Under the pieces are notes generated by a model that was not told the DNA's origin, made no database searches, and saw nothing but the letters and a program-made list of their open reading frames with translations. 64,000 bases of DNA, from NCBI GenBank assembly GCA_017163975.1, contig JAFFSR010000230.1:887001-951000 (forward strand). Direction: 5' to 3'. Origin of the DNA: Anastatus disparis (Eukaryota; Arthropoda; Insecta; Hymenoptera; Eupelmidae). The position numbers were made by a program, and so were the translations under genes. Each line of letters opens with the position of its first letter. Within the stretch, counting starts at the first letter, position 1. Shown here piece after piece: positions 10,658 through 22,344 of this stretch.

Positions 10658-12453
10658 TCTCCAGTGAAATGACAATGATCTCGAACCTTATGATCATCTG
10701 GTCTAAAAATTTTTGAGCAAATATAGCATGAACGAGCTCTTGCAAAATCTGCTTTTTCTTGATCTGTCAATTCCTTTATAGGTTGAGGGTTCTGATACAT
10801 CTCGTTCAATTCCAAAGCTAAAGAATGAAGATTTTTTGCGAACCACTTGGCTGGAGCTTCATCTTCCTCTCTTTGCTGTCGATAGCTTTTGTATACTGAA
10901 CGAGTCTCGTCATAGCTGCATTTGACAAAAAATCCTATGCTGAAAGCTTCGTGACGTTGATATTTCCACTTGTCATCGACAGGATGTAATAAGCACTCAA
11001 AGTCAGCATACACCACAAAAGGTACTCGATTATTGTGAGCAAAGTTTTTAAACTGTAACACATTGTCCTTTTCATTAGGAAACACAATTTTACATTCGTT
11101 CACTTTCTCGCAGTCGGTTGCGTGTATAGCCAATTTTTCAGCTGCGTAAAAGAAATGCAAACAGCGGTCACAAATATGTATTTTATTTCTACGAGAAGTG
11201 CACTGACTTTTCACCAATCAAGAAAGATTTTTTATCCAGACATAATGAAAGGTGTGTGGTCTATCAAAATCATCAAGTCGATTTTTTTCTACCTCATTGT
11301 CTTCATCGATATAAAAATTTTCCACAAGAAGCAAGTTAACGTGTTTATTTTTTTTCTGTGCTGTGAGATGGAGTGGTAGAACTTCATAGGTTTCACGTTT
11401 CTTTTTTAAAATATACACGTTCACTGAAATATCATTTTGCTTTTCGAATTTCTTAACTTGTTTTGGTTTGACTGGGAATTGTATTCCATCAAAATCATAC
11501 TCCTTTTCATATCTTAAATACGATGAGACGCGTTCCACATGTTTCTGTACTGGATGCATTGCAGATATGATGGCCCATTTAAAACACTGTTCGTCTTGAT
11601 TCTGAACGTTTACACATGCTTTCTTTTTCTTAATGAATTCAGGCAAGTTGATATAAGAACTACCAGTCATGGGATTGTACTTGTTTATATTGACTGTTAA
11701 ATTAATGATGGATCGCAAAGACCAGCCTGAATCATGTTCTTCAAATTCTTCCATTTCAGTGCTGATAACTTGTTCAATGTTTTTCATAAACCACTCGTTC
11801 AAGTCAGTTGAAGAGTAGATTGGAACTGCCTTTGTATTAAAGTATTTAATATCAGAAAGTTCACTATCATTCTTAACTACTGCATAGTTGGCGCTCAACA
11901 CAGTATTCACTTTCACTGAATTCTGCTCTTCAAGTGTCTTTTGTACTTGAGGAATAAACAGCTTTTTTGCATCTTTTAAAAAAGTCTTAATGTCAGTGTG
12001 TTTAAAATTAGTAACTACGTCACTTTTAATTCGATTTTCGAAAGCGCTGTTCACATTTCTCCAAGTTACTGCTTGAGCGTTGGCAGTACCTCTGTCCTCA
12101 ACTGCTACACCTCCACCAACCACTACATTGTTCTCAGAGACTGGTCTCTCATTAGCTTCATTACTTGTATGTGAATTCTCAAGAGCAGGTATTTCATTGA
12201 CTTTATCAGTCTCGAGCATTGGCAACTGCCGCAACAAATGTAAAATACTTTGAATCAATGTTCTAGCAGCTTGAAGTTTCTGCTTGTTCGCCACTGACAG
12301 GCTTGGATCTTGAGCCAAGATGTTTGCCTTGTTAAGGTTTTCTTCGCCAAGACTCAACCATCTCCTTATGTCATTAGCATTAGCTTCACCAGCTAATGCA
12401 TAATTGTACGACTTAAGAAGCAGGAGAGATATGTCCTTGAAGTACTGGGCCAT

Positions 12454-12698
12454 GATCTGCTTCTCACTGCTTCAATCGATGAACTGTGATTTTTTCGCTC
12501 AACTCGTCGCCTTTTATCTCCGCTCACGATTGACTGGGGCTAAAAAGTACTGTGGTGGGGGAAAAGCAAAAGTAATGTAGGCAGGGAAAGGGGACTAGAA
12601 GCAAGTGGGGATAAAGTCGAGATCACGAGAGTATTTAAGAAGATGCTCGCAGAGTTACAAATCATTCTTCTACAGAGCTCACTGAAGAAACCATCAAA
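12454..12698. promoter_or_regulatory. Divergent promoter between the polymerase and a small gene
   Basis: A 245 bp interval separates the polymerase ATG (minus) from the small-gene ATG (plus). On the minus strand a GATAAAAG TATA-like box lies near 12,511-12,518. On the plus strand TATTTAAG lies near 12,634-12,641, followed by CATTCTTC, a possible initiator, about 25 bp later. Similar TATA spacing at the ATPase suggests viral-style core promoters. Confidence 0.45.
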
Positions 12699-13278
12699 AT
12701 GAAGTACATCGTCGACGTCCAGGGTTTCAAAATAACATTAAACGAATTCGTTTCCAAGGAGGTCGCCATAGTAGCTCTCGAAGAAGACGCCATTCCATCG
12801 GTCTTCTTATTCAAGCCACCTTACAAATGGGAGCTCTTGTTGGAAAAGAACAAGAGTGAAAACCGATGGCTTGAGCTCAATTTTCATGGTATACGATGAA
12901 GATGGGGCAACGTTGCTTACAAAGATGTTGGTAGAACTCTTCGCACCATCCTTGATGGTGCGGACGTCTACGTCAAGGAAATCAAGAAAGCCAAATGGAT
13001 GAGAAGAATACTGCCTGATCGGTACTACCAAAACTTATACTAAATTTGAATAATTAAAAGAAATATACTTACCTTTCATATTTTTTTTTTATTACAGATT
13101 GGTTCACAACATCGAGGACGATGGATGCCCTTCGTTCAAAGAGCTTCCGATGAATAATAGCCCATGCAGCAACCATCTGCGACATATCGACGCAGTGTGT
13201 GCATTTAGAAATGTACAAGCTATGAAACGATGGATGCTCGACAATCGGATGCATAAAGAAATTAATATGTACTGTTAA
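12699..13278 (+). pseudogene. Small intron-bearing Maverick gene, function unknown, one nonsense codon
   Basis: From ATG 12699 the frame gives MKYIVDVQGFKITLNEFV and LFKPPYKWELLLEKN, meets TGA at 12897-12899, and continues without shift to a donor at 13,022 (CG|GTACTACC). Acceptor TTATTACAG ends at 13,097, and exon 2 (13,098-13,278) encodes NIEDDGCPSFKELP, then CSNH, CAFRNVQAMKRWM and a TAA. I recognise this ~165-residue protein from hymenopteran Maverick copies, where it sits opposite the polymerase. The spaced Cys and His residues of exon 2 may bind zinc. It has an RNase H-like look at the start (a 'VDVQGF' strand), but I would not assign that. Only one disabling change is visible. Confidence 0.6.
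13022..13097 (+). other. Intron in the small Maverick gene
   Basis: A 76 bp interval with GTACTACC at the donor and a T-rich tract before ATTACAG. It is AT-rich and carries in-frame stops. Removing it joins LPDR to LVHNIEDDGC in frame. Confidence 0.65.
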
Positions 13279-13449
13279 TTCTTTGTTATTAATAAATGGC
13301 TTTTTATTTTTACAAAATTGTTGTTCTTATTGAACTTACCATTCTCTAAATTTAATATTTTATGCTTAAGAGTAATAAATTATTTATATTCTAATCTATT
13401 TTATTATACATTCATTAAAAAGTTAATGCAATTTTGCATGTTGTAAGGA
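13279..13449. other. AT-rich flank of the Maverick element
   Basis: No gene or clear terminal inverted repeat is seen. The element's right end should lie in or just after this stretch; its left end is outside the window, so the terminal repeat cannot be matched. Confidence 0.4.
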
Positions 13450-14880
13450 GTCTCAGTTCCACTTTTACTAAAAACTTTTTTTTTTTTTAAATTTCAAAGT
13501 AAATTAGCTATAGTTTCAAAATAATTTTTTTTTTTCTCAAAAATACTAAATAGTAGTTAAAATCTTAGAGTTCTAAGTTAGATTCAAAGATATGAGATAT
13601 GTTTAAGAAAATTAAATTAAATTTAGCAAAAGTATTAATAATAGTTCTTTCGTTCAAAGATCTTATTTCAGTTTATAACTTTTTTTTGATGGAATATAAA
13701 AATATGACAGCTATGCTTTTGATAATTATTTTTTATTAATCTACTATTTAAAACAAACTATCAATCAAAATTTTTATAGCTGTAAGTCCATTAGATCAAG
13801 AGAGAGATAATTCTTAAAATAAAGTTTGCTTAAGATCGTCTCTTCAAATAGTAAGTTTTAGAGCTTTTTAACAACTTTAAGAAACTTAAATCATGTTTAT
13901 AAAGTATTTTTTACATAATTTAATTTCAAATATTAACTTAACCATAGCAATAAAATGTTCAAGTATAAATTTACTGGTTTTTCTTCAAAAAAGCTAATTT
14001 TATGACAACTTTTTTTTCCGGAATTTGAAATTAATCTAAATATAGGTAAAACAAATATTTTTTATTAATTTACAAGTAGAAACTAACTTTGGGTTAAAAT
14101 TTCAAAGCTGTAAGGCTCTTAGATCAAAAGATATGGAATAAACTTTAAAATTTTGTCGACAAAGGTCATTTTTTTGAATAATGAGTTTTGAAGCTTATAA
14201 ATAACTTTAATAAGCTTAAACCATGTTTTTTAAAGTATATTTTCATTTCATTTAATTCAAATATCAAATTAATCATTACAACAAATGACTAAATGTGAAT
14301 TAACTTTTGTTTTTTCAAAAAACTCTTTTCAGTTGCAACTTTTTTTTCTGAAATTTTTAATTACTCTAGCTATGGCTTCAACAAATATTTTGTATTGATC
14401 TACAAGTTGAAACTAACTTTGAGTTATAATTTCAAAGCTGTAATGCTATTAGATCAAAAGATATGGAATATTTCTTAAATTTTCTACGCTGCGAGTTGTT
14501 CCTCTAAATAATCAGTTTTGAGGCTTTTCAACAGCTTTAAGAAACTCAAACCATGTTTGTGGAATAATTTCCACATAATTTGAGTTAAATATTCTATTCA
14601 TTTGAGTTAAAAATGTCTGACTGTAACTTTTGTTGGTTACGTCCAGAAAACTCAATGTTCGCTATAACTTTTTTCCATGATCTATATTAGCTATTGTTTT
14701 AACAATGATTTTTGATGAATCATTATGTTGAATCAAACTTCTAAAATAAAATCTCAAAGTTACAAGTCTTTGAGAGAGAGAATTATATATTAAAAAAAAG
14801 TTAAGAATGCATGGATATGCTCAAAAAGAAACAGAAAAAAATAATTTGCACTACATTTTGATAATTTGGTGACCCTGATA
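13450..14880. repeat. Degenerate tandem repeat, period about 330 bp
   Basis: AGATCAAAAGATATGGAATA recurs at 14,121 and 14,451 (330 bp apart), with a weaker match near 13,793 and partial units on both sides. Each unit repeats the order T-run, 'caaaGCTGTAA', 'AGATCAAaAGA', 'cTTTAAGAAaCTtAAACCATGTTT'. There are at least three to four diverged copies and no coding frame. It could be a satellite fragment or the inside of an unknown element. Confidence 0.7.
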
Positions 14881-15046
14881 AGGACCGATTTTATTCGATT
14901 TTGCATAGCTAGCAATCACCTGTGATCGGAGATTCGACTATTTATGCAATATATATATATATATATTCAAAATGAATACGAATAAAATAAACTTAATATA
15001 TTATTGATAAGTTTATTTTATTCCTATTCATTTTTAATGAACTTAT

Positions 15047-15626
<580 letters not shown>

Positions 15627-16078
15627 AAGAGAAATAATCTGATCTCTCTTAACGAGGTGATCATTATTTCTCTTTAATTATTTTTTTTCTTTATTATAAA
15701 GAAAGAATCTGATCTTTCGCTATGAGGTGCTCGTTGTTTCTTTTCGATTGATATTTTTTTATAAGAGAAATAATCTGATCTCTCTCAACGAGGTGATCAT
15801 TATTTCTCTTCAATAATTTTTTCTCTTTATTATAAAGAAACAATCTGATCTCTCGCTATGAGGTGATCGTTGTTTCTTATTCTATTTAATTTTTTTTTAG
15901 AGAGAGAGAGAGACACACATCTCTATGAATATTTTCATGTATGTCATGCATAAATAATCAAATCTCTGTTCGCAGGTGATTACTATTCATGCAAAATTAA
16001 ATTGAATAGTTTAATATATTTTTTTTTTATAAGAGAAACAATCAGATCCCTCTTTATGAGGTGATTGTTGTTTCTTTT
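15627..16078. repeat. Array of six related hairpins with a 136 bp dimeric period
   Basis: Six ~48 bp imperfect hairpins lie at 15,627-15,674, 15,698-15,744, 15,763-15,810, 15,834-15,878, 15,945-15,992 and 16,031-16,078. Each has an outer stem such as AAGAGAAATAAT / ATTATTTCTCTT and an inner GATCTCTC ... GAGGTGATC. Hairpins 1 and 3, and 2 and 4, are near copies, so the repeat is a two-hairpin dimer of 136 bp. A GA tract (about 15,899-15,913) separates 4 from 5. Loops vary while stems keep paired changes. Confidence 0.8.
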
Positions 16079-16097
16079 TTATTTAATATGTTTTCTA

Positions 16098-16759
16098 CCC
16101 TATTGAAAATAATGACGTCTTTGGACGTGTCTGGATTTAGAACAAAAAAAGACGTCTTTCAAATCAAAACGTCTTTTTTATCAAAATTTTTAAAAAAGTA
16201 CTTACTAAAATGTACTAAAAAAGTATCATTTTATTACGTTATTATTTTCAATAGGGTATCTTTCTTTAGGAATATAGAAACAAAATAAGCATCAGCTCTC
16301 TGCAGACCGAAAAGCTTGAGCGAACAAACTGGAAATGTTATAACCTTATATACCCGCGTCACTAAAATGTTCGTAGGAGTTCGCGTATTAAGAAAAACGC
16401 CACCTAACAGTCAAAGACAGAATTAATAGTCGATTCGAATAATTTTTCAGTAGTTACATTTTTAACTGAGAGGTGCCGTTTTTCTTAACTTTGCAATCCC
16501 TTATCCAAATTTCAGAGATGCAGGTATATGAGGTTATAATTTTGCGTGTTTATTCACAGTTGAAAATCAGTATACATACTTCAATTACGTACTTCAAGTG
16601 TATACACTTTAGCTTAAGTACGTTCTTTTTTGAAACATTTTAGTAGGTATTATTTTTAAAATATTGATAAAAAAGACGTCTTTTAAAGACGTCTTTTTTT
16701 GTTCCAAATCCAAACACGTCCAAAGACGTCTTTAAAAGACGTCATTATTTTCAATAGGG
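16098..16759. mobile_element. TA-flanked MITE with GACGTC-rich arms
   Basis: It begins CCCTATTGAAAATAATGACG and ends in its complement, flanked by TA on both sides. Both arms carry repeated AAGACGTCTTT palindromes (about 16,112-16,180 and 16,674-16,745). A further internal AATAGGGTA (16,250-16,258) closes a shorter 159 bp palindrome at the left. The spacer (about 16,300-16,560) is itself an inverted repeat (AAGAAAAACGCCACCT ... AGGTGCCGTTTTTCTT). No transposase. Confidence 0.7.
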
Positions 16760-16772
16760 TAGAAAGATATAG

Positions 16773-16773
<1 letters not shown>

Positions 16774-16827
<54 letters not shown>
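16774..16827. repeat. (TA)n microsatellite
   Basis: About 27 TA repeats directly right of the GACGTC MITE. Confidence 0.9.
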
Positions 16828-16832
<5 letters not shown>

Positions 16833-16929
16833 GAATCAACTATTGGCTACTCGTACAACAATAAATCATGTACAAAGTTTATTTTATTCGAACACTATTC
16901 TAATATAAACATTTAGACTTAAAATAAAA

Positions 16930-17449
16930 ACTTGCTAATGAAGATTTAAAAAAAAAATAAACTTCATATATAATTTTTGTACGTATAACTTTAAAGTCTA
17001 AATTTTTATATTAGAATGTTGTTTATTTTTTGGAGTGTTTATTATAAATTAGTGAAAATAGTAATGGATATGGATGATATAGTTAAAAATTTGCTGATAT
17101 CATAGAAGCTAGAACTTATTTTTATTGAACGTTTTGAAAGTCTTACGCATAACCTATAAACCTAATTCTTATCTCTTATTTTTAAAGTTCGTTGTAAAAA
17201 CGTATATAATTATGGTTTTACGTACAAGAAATTCAAAAATTAAAACCTATTTTTTATTTATATTTATTGGAAGAATGTAAGAGATAAGAATTAAATTTAT
17301 AGGTTATGTGTAAAACTTATATTCAAAATGTTCAATAAAAAGTTTAAACATCCGTAAAATAAGCAAATTTTAACTAATCAACCATTACTATTTTCACTAG
17401 TCTAATTTATAATAAATACTCAAAAAAAATTTACAGTTTACACAAATTT
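16930..17449. other. AT-rich stretch with an imperfect inverted repeat
   Basis: Segments near 17,030-17,170 ('TTATAAATTAGTGAAAATAGTAATGG', 'CGCATAACCTATAAA') recur inverted near 17,280-17,415, centred about 17,220. This is a foldback remnant. No gene. Confidence 0.45.
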
Positions 17450-18513
17450 CCCACATAGCACCGAAGCTTCCAGGAAGCTTCCAAAAAGCTTCCATAAAAG
17501 GTTCGGAAACTTCCCGGAAGCTTCCATGTAAGCTTCCAGGAAGCGTAAAATGTCCCGCGCACTTTTCATTCAGAAAGATTCAATGGAAGCTTTCAGGAAG
17601 CTTCCGTGAAAGAAATCAGTAAGCTTCCATGGAAGCTAGCATAAAGGTCTTTTTGAATCTTACAAGAAGCTTTCAAGGAAGATTGCCGTAAGGTTCTAAA
17701 AATACTTCATGGAAGCTTCCATAAGAAAATGCTTGAAGCTTCCAGGATGATTCCAGTGTAAGGTTTCCGGAGGCTTTGGGGAAGTGAACAATTCAAATAT
17801 GATTTGGTTAATTGTATCCTTTTTTACCGTTCGAAAGGTATTGTGTTACGATTCTGTTCAACATTCTATTTTTCATTTTATATTTTATAAATATTTGCTG
17901 TACAAAACACATATTTACTTACAACATACTATTTTATATACTATTATATCATATTTATACTTTAATACATATTCACATATATTAGGATTTACGTATAATT
18001 ATAAAGACACATTTACATTTTTAGGGCTGGCGCTGTGGGTACATACTCAAAACCGCCAACGTTCGACTTATATAGTAAGTGTGGTATCATCTCACCACTT
18101 AGGGACAAAACGCCCATTTAACGCGTACCCCCTGTAGGCGTAACTGCGAATCGAAGGTGACGGACTTGTATGATATACGTCAGTAGTTCAATTCCCGACT
18201 TAACATAATTTTTTTTTTTTATAAATTATGTTGCACATGTATATATTTCACTATTTTGTTCAATTTAAATATTTTATATGTATACAGATAAATGTATATG
18301 TACATGCACCTACGTATTATTCACACACAAACATTTTCATGCTATCTGAAGTCGAAAAATTCATTCTATATAGATTTTAAAATAAATTTATTTAAAAAAA
18401 CTTGAATAAATAATACAATACTCTTTCTTAAAACTTTATTTAATTAAAGACTTTTTTTTAAAAAAGCAACAAAATGTTTTGTGTGCTTATTTACTAACTT
18501 AAATTAATATTAA

Positions 18514-18894
18514 GAAGGGACCGAACTATCTGTCTTTGTCTAATAGCGTTTTTCATCATTTATGTAAACACTATCCGGTATAACAAGAAAAAAATAGCAG
18601 CCCCCGCTAGATATTAGTATAATTAGTAAATTTTGTAATAACAACCAAATTTTTTACAGCATAGTTTTTGACTAATTAGAGACCTACTAGCAATCTAGAA
18701 TATAACCTATCTTTTTTTGGTAGGTCTCTAATTATTCAAAAACTACGCAGTGAAAAAATTTGGTTGTTATTACAAAATTTACTTATTATACTAATATCTA
18801 GCGGGGGCTGCTATTTTGTTCTTGTTATACCAAATATTGTTTACATAAATGATGAAAAACACTATTAGACAAAGAAAGATAGTTCGGCCCCTTC
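18514..18894. mobile_element. TTAA-flanked palindromic MITE (type F)
   Basis: TTAA at 18,510-18,513 and 18,895-18,898 bracket a 381 bp near-perfect palindrome starting GAAGGGACCGAACTATCTGT. The arms of ~180 bp match through TTACAAAATTTGGTTG and a central TAGGTCTCTAATTA. No coding capacity. Confidence 0.85.
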
Positions 18895-19554
18895 TTAAAA
18901 GAAATTTTTTATCCAAAGTTATACAATTATAAAAACTTTTAATCATTTAATTTGTAATCTGTCTTATTCGTATTCATATAATAACCCGATATTAATTTTT
19001 AATATTAAAAAGAATATCTTTATACATTAATTTAACAAAAAAGACTATATTTTTAATTTATAAAATTAATGGGGGATTATTATATACATACGGAAAAAGC
19101 AGATTACAAATTGAATGAATTAATTTTTATAATTATGCAAATTTGGGTAAAAATTTTTTATTACTATTAATTTTTAGTTAGTAAAAGAACACAAAATATG
19201 CTTTTTGAGGAAAAATCTTTTATTTGATAAAAGTCATGTATTCAAAACATTGTAAAGATATTTAGACTTTGTAATTAATTTATTTAATTTATAAAAGTCT
19301 ATTAAATTAACGACTTTTTCTTTAAAAAAAAAATTTGTTTGTGTTCTTTTTTATTAAATAAAATCAATAATAATAATAATTCTTTATCGAAAGTTCTCCA
19401 CAATTATAAACAATTTTTAATCATTCAAAATGTAATATGTTTTACTTCATATTTAAATAATCTACCATAAATTTTGTAAATTAAAAAGAATATGAGACAT
19501 TAATTTAATACAAAAAAAGACAATATTTTTGATCTATAAAGTTAAATTAATGTA

Positions 19555-19855
19555 AGGCAGACACTACATCGGTACTCATAAATATCGTCTAAATTTACAT
19601 TTTATTGTAAAATTAAAAAAAAAATGCATTAGCTTATAGTATGTACCATGAAGATTATTCTATGAATTTTTTAAATAAATTCATTCATCAGTTATTTAAA
19701 ATGTTGAAGTCCAATGATATATATAAAAATTATATGATTTTGTACTAGGAATACAAAATTCCTATGAACAAAGGAATAGATTCATCTAAAAATTCAACTG
19801 AATAATTTTCATGATATTTACTACGAACAAATTAATTTTTTTTCTGAAACTTTGC
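19555..19855. mobile_element. Truncated copy of a TTAA-type MITE (type E)
   Basis: GCAGACACTACATCGGTACTCATAAATAT and the following ATGCATTAGCTTATAGTATGTACC match the complete element at 28,717-29,090. The right terminus is lost where the GGAAGCTTCC repeats begin. Confidence 0.55.
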
Positions 19856-20375
19856 AATAACTTTCCGTAAACATTAATATATCCTTCCTGTAATATTCTG
19901 TGAAAGGCTGCAAAAAGTTTGAATAGAATTTCCCGCAAAATATTACTGCAAGCTTCCTGCAAAATGTTAAGTAATCTTCCAAATAACATTTGGATATAAC
20001 TTTTCGGAAGCTTACTGGAAGCTATTTTGTAATGTTCCATTTAGCCCTCATGGAATATTACATGTAAGCTTCCCTGAACCTTCCGTAAAGCTTACATGAA
20101 AGATTCCAATGTAAGCTTCCCGAAACTTTCATTTAGTTTCCGAAAAGCTTACAGGAAATCTCCCTGATAAGTTACTGGTAACCTTTCGTAAACAATAAAA
20201 TATTTTTCCTATAACATTCCACGAAAGGCTGCAGAAAGTTTGAATGGAATATTGCACAAAATATTACAGGAAGCTTCCTGCAAGATATAATGTAATCTTC
20301 CGAATAACGTTTCTATAATATTGCATGTAATCTTTCAGAATGCTTACTGGAAGCTATTATATAATGTTTCATTAA

Positions 20376-21011
20376 GGTGGCTCAAGCGATTTTTTCTAAA
20401 ATTGTGAAACTATCCAAAATTTGTATTAAAATATTCTTTATATCGTAATATTTCGATATTTATTTTAAAAAATAGAGGTTGACGAACTATTTTTAAAGAA
20501 AAAGATGTTTTAATAATTGTAATTAATACATGTGCTCTTATGGGACTGAATCATAAATTAGGTTTTACGCTAATATAAAAAGGTACAAGTTAAAATAAAA
20601 ATTATACACTTATAGTTTGTTTCACGGAGATCATTTTTCAAGAAGAAAAAAAGGGCTTGACGAAGAAATACAAGAGAAAATAAATCTAAAAGAATGCGAA
20701 ATAGAATTTGCTACACATAATGGCAGCTTCTGCGCATGCGCGTCAGATACAGACGCCATACGTAAAGCTAACGTGCGTTCAGAGTGCTCGTAACCAACAA
20801 AACAGCAGGGACGTACCAAAGTAAAACTTGTAATGAGAAACAAAACAAAAATTTTTTTTTTTTTATTACTTTTGATTACTTAAAATTGTTTTCTTATCAT
20901 AAGAAATAATCAATAATACTATTTAATTAGTTATAATTGCTCTATCAATAAAAACATTTTGATGTCGCAGACAGGGCCCCGCTTGATACGGCACCAAGCG
21001 CTTGAGCCACC
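20376..21011. mobile_element. TTAA-flanked MITE (type G) inside the GGAAGCTTCC array
   Basis: TTAA at 20,372-20,375 and 21,012-21,015; termini GGTGGCTCAAGCG and CGCTTGAGCCACC. It splits one ~330 bp unit, and the sister units show the uninterrupted site (ATTTAGCCC), so one TTAA was duplicated on insertion. It is 636 bp, AT-rich, with a CpG patch around GCGCATGCGCGTC. No gene. Confidence 0.8.
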
Positions 21012-21839
21012 TTAAGCCCTCATGAAATATTACATGTTAGCTTTCCCAAACCTTCCGTAAAGCTTATATGAAAGATTCCAATGGAAGCTTCCCGAAACTT
21101 TTATTTAGCTTTTGGGAAGCTCATAAGGAATCTTCCTAACAAGTTACTGGTAACCTCCCGTGAACATTGAAATATTCTTCCTGTAACATTTCGTTGAAAG
21201 CTGCAGGAAGTTTGAATGGAATCTTCCACAAAATATTACTGGAAGCTTCCTGCAAGATATATTGCAATCTTCCAAATAACGTTTCTGTAATATTGCATGT
21301 AATCTTTTTAGATGCTTACTGAAAACTATCTTGTAATGTTCCATTTAGCCCTTATGGAATATTACATGTAAGCTTCCCTGAACCTTCCGTAAAGCTTACA
21401 TGAAAGATTCCAATGGAAGCTTCTTGAAACTTTTATTTAGCTTCCGGGAAGCTTGCTAGAAGCTTACATTAGAATCTTTCTCAAATCTTTCGATGGAAGC
21501 TTCCCGCATATTTCGTGCTATGTGGGTTATTTTTAAACAAACGATTTGCAAATCGTTTTCAACTTTATGTTGTGTTGCTTTATAATAACAGTTCTTGGCT
21601 TTGTCCAGTTATTGAAATTCGAGCGGTAAAGTAGGCAGCACTGGATTTTCAATAAGACACTGCTTGAGGCTCGGGTGAAGTTTGCTTTAGTCAACTAAAG
21701 GCTCTCCTGCCCGATGCATTAAGGCCAAGATAACTGTTTTTTTTTCTCAGTGTAGTCTTGCTCTTCAACCTCGTGTCAATCCAAAAAAAGTAAAAATGAA
21801 TTAGATTTCATTTTTACAATACTGCATGTGCTGTTTGAC

Positions 21840-22168
21840 TCGTATGGTACGACATGTCTTCTACTGTCCGGCCTCTTATATCTGCGTCTCCCAAATTTGT
21901 GTAAGGGATGACAAAACTTAGAAAAACGCCACCTAGCAACTCAAAGTCAAACTAGTCAAGTTCAGAGGCCGGACAGTAGAAGCTCTTCGAAAAGCTATAA
22001 AACAATATGTGAAAAATACACCTGAAAAATACACGTGAAAAAAACACGTGAAAAATATGCGTGAAAAAACACGCAAATTTTACATGTAAAAAACACGTGT
22101 AAAAAATACGTGTATTTTACACGTGTTTTTTTCACGTGCAACAAACACGTGTTTTTTTTTTAATAGGG
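21840..22168. repeat. Palindromic remnant followed by a CACGTG-rich repeat
   Basis: TCTTCTACTGTCCGGCCTCT (21,857-21,876) is mirrored at about 21,964-21,983 (AGAGGCCGGACAGTAGAAG). From about 22,030 to 22,155, CACGTG-type palindromes repeat (GAAAAAcACGTG, then ACACGTGTTTTTT), ending in AATAGGG at 22,162-22,168, the same terminus as the GACGTC MITE at 16,098-16,759. The left end is missing. Confidence 0.5.
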
Positions 22169-22344
22169 TATCCCCACTACTCACGCGCTTCATTCGTACT
22201 CGACGCTGATTGGTCTGACGCTGCTTCGTTTAATTGATCGTTCATCGTTGTTAGTCTAATTGCTTTTCTTTCTTTTCTTTCTCTTTAATTGGCCTTTTGA
22301 TTTTTCATCATAGGCCATCATCAATTTTTTGCCCCGAGGGGACT

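Larger units (their letters stand above)
8234..12453 (-). pseudogene. Protein-primed type B DNA polymerase of a Maverick/Polinton (two introns, four stops, one frameshift)
   Basis: Reading right to left from ATG 12453: a lineage-specific N-terminus, then a region ending in HYVWIKNLS and a Cys/His zinc-binding stretch (CDRCLHFF...HATDC), Exo I VVYADFECLL, a second zinc-like cluster CYICSK..DHCHFTG, Exo II FHNLNGYDAHLF, Exo III YSDLYLKTDVLLLAEVFENF, palm motif A YFDVNNLYGWAM, motif B KLFNNAIYGKTMEN, motif C YTDTDSL, and KKAKG near the C-terminus. The order fits Polinton pPolB, which copies linear genomes primed by a terminal protein. Breaks: TGA 11218-11220, TGA 10369-10371, TAA 10252-10254, TGA 9934-9936, and a one-frame slip at about 8887. 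Canonical introns lie at 10583-10657 and 9849-9909. The tail after HDDKR (~95 residues, acidic/Pro-rich, ending TKRSRNF) may carry a nuclear signal. All catalytic Asp residues survive. Confidence 0.92.
17450..21526. mobile_element. 4.1 kb terminal-inverted-repeat element studded with GGAAGCTTCC palindromes
   Basis: Ends are CCCACATAGCACCGAAGCTT and its near complement (...GTGCTATGTGGG at 21,515-21,526). Both subterminal zones (17,462-17,780 and about 19,860-21,500) are crowded with variants of GGAAGCTTCC. The right zone is a ~330 bp tandem repeat of three-plus copies, seen from CCTTCCGTAAAGCTTACATG at about 20,080, 21,050 and 21,380. Two TTAA MITEs and one truncated MITE sit inside, so the original element was about 3 kb. 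No transposase frame survives. The target duplication is unclear, since the flanks share only TT. Dense subterminal repeats are typical of elements whose transposase binds many internal sites. Confidence 0.65.

Noticed and set aside
15627..16078. CRISPR-like array
   Set aside because: Units are near-contiguous hairpins without unique spacers, in a eukaryotic context.
18120..18200. tRNA-like sequence (TAGGCGTAACTGCG ... AGTTCAATTCCCG)
   Set aside because: Only a B-box-like match; no acceptor pairing and no clear SINE body, so too weak to list.
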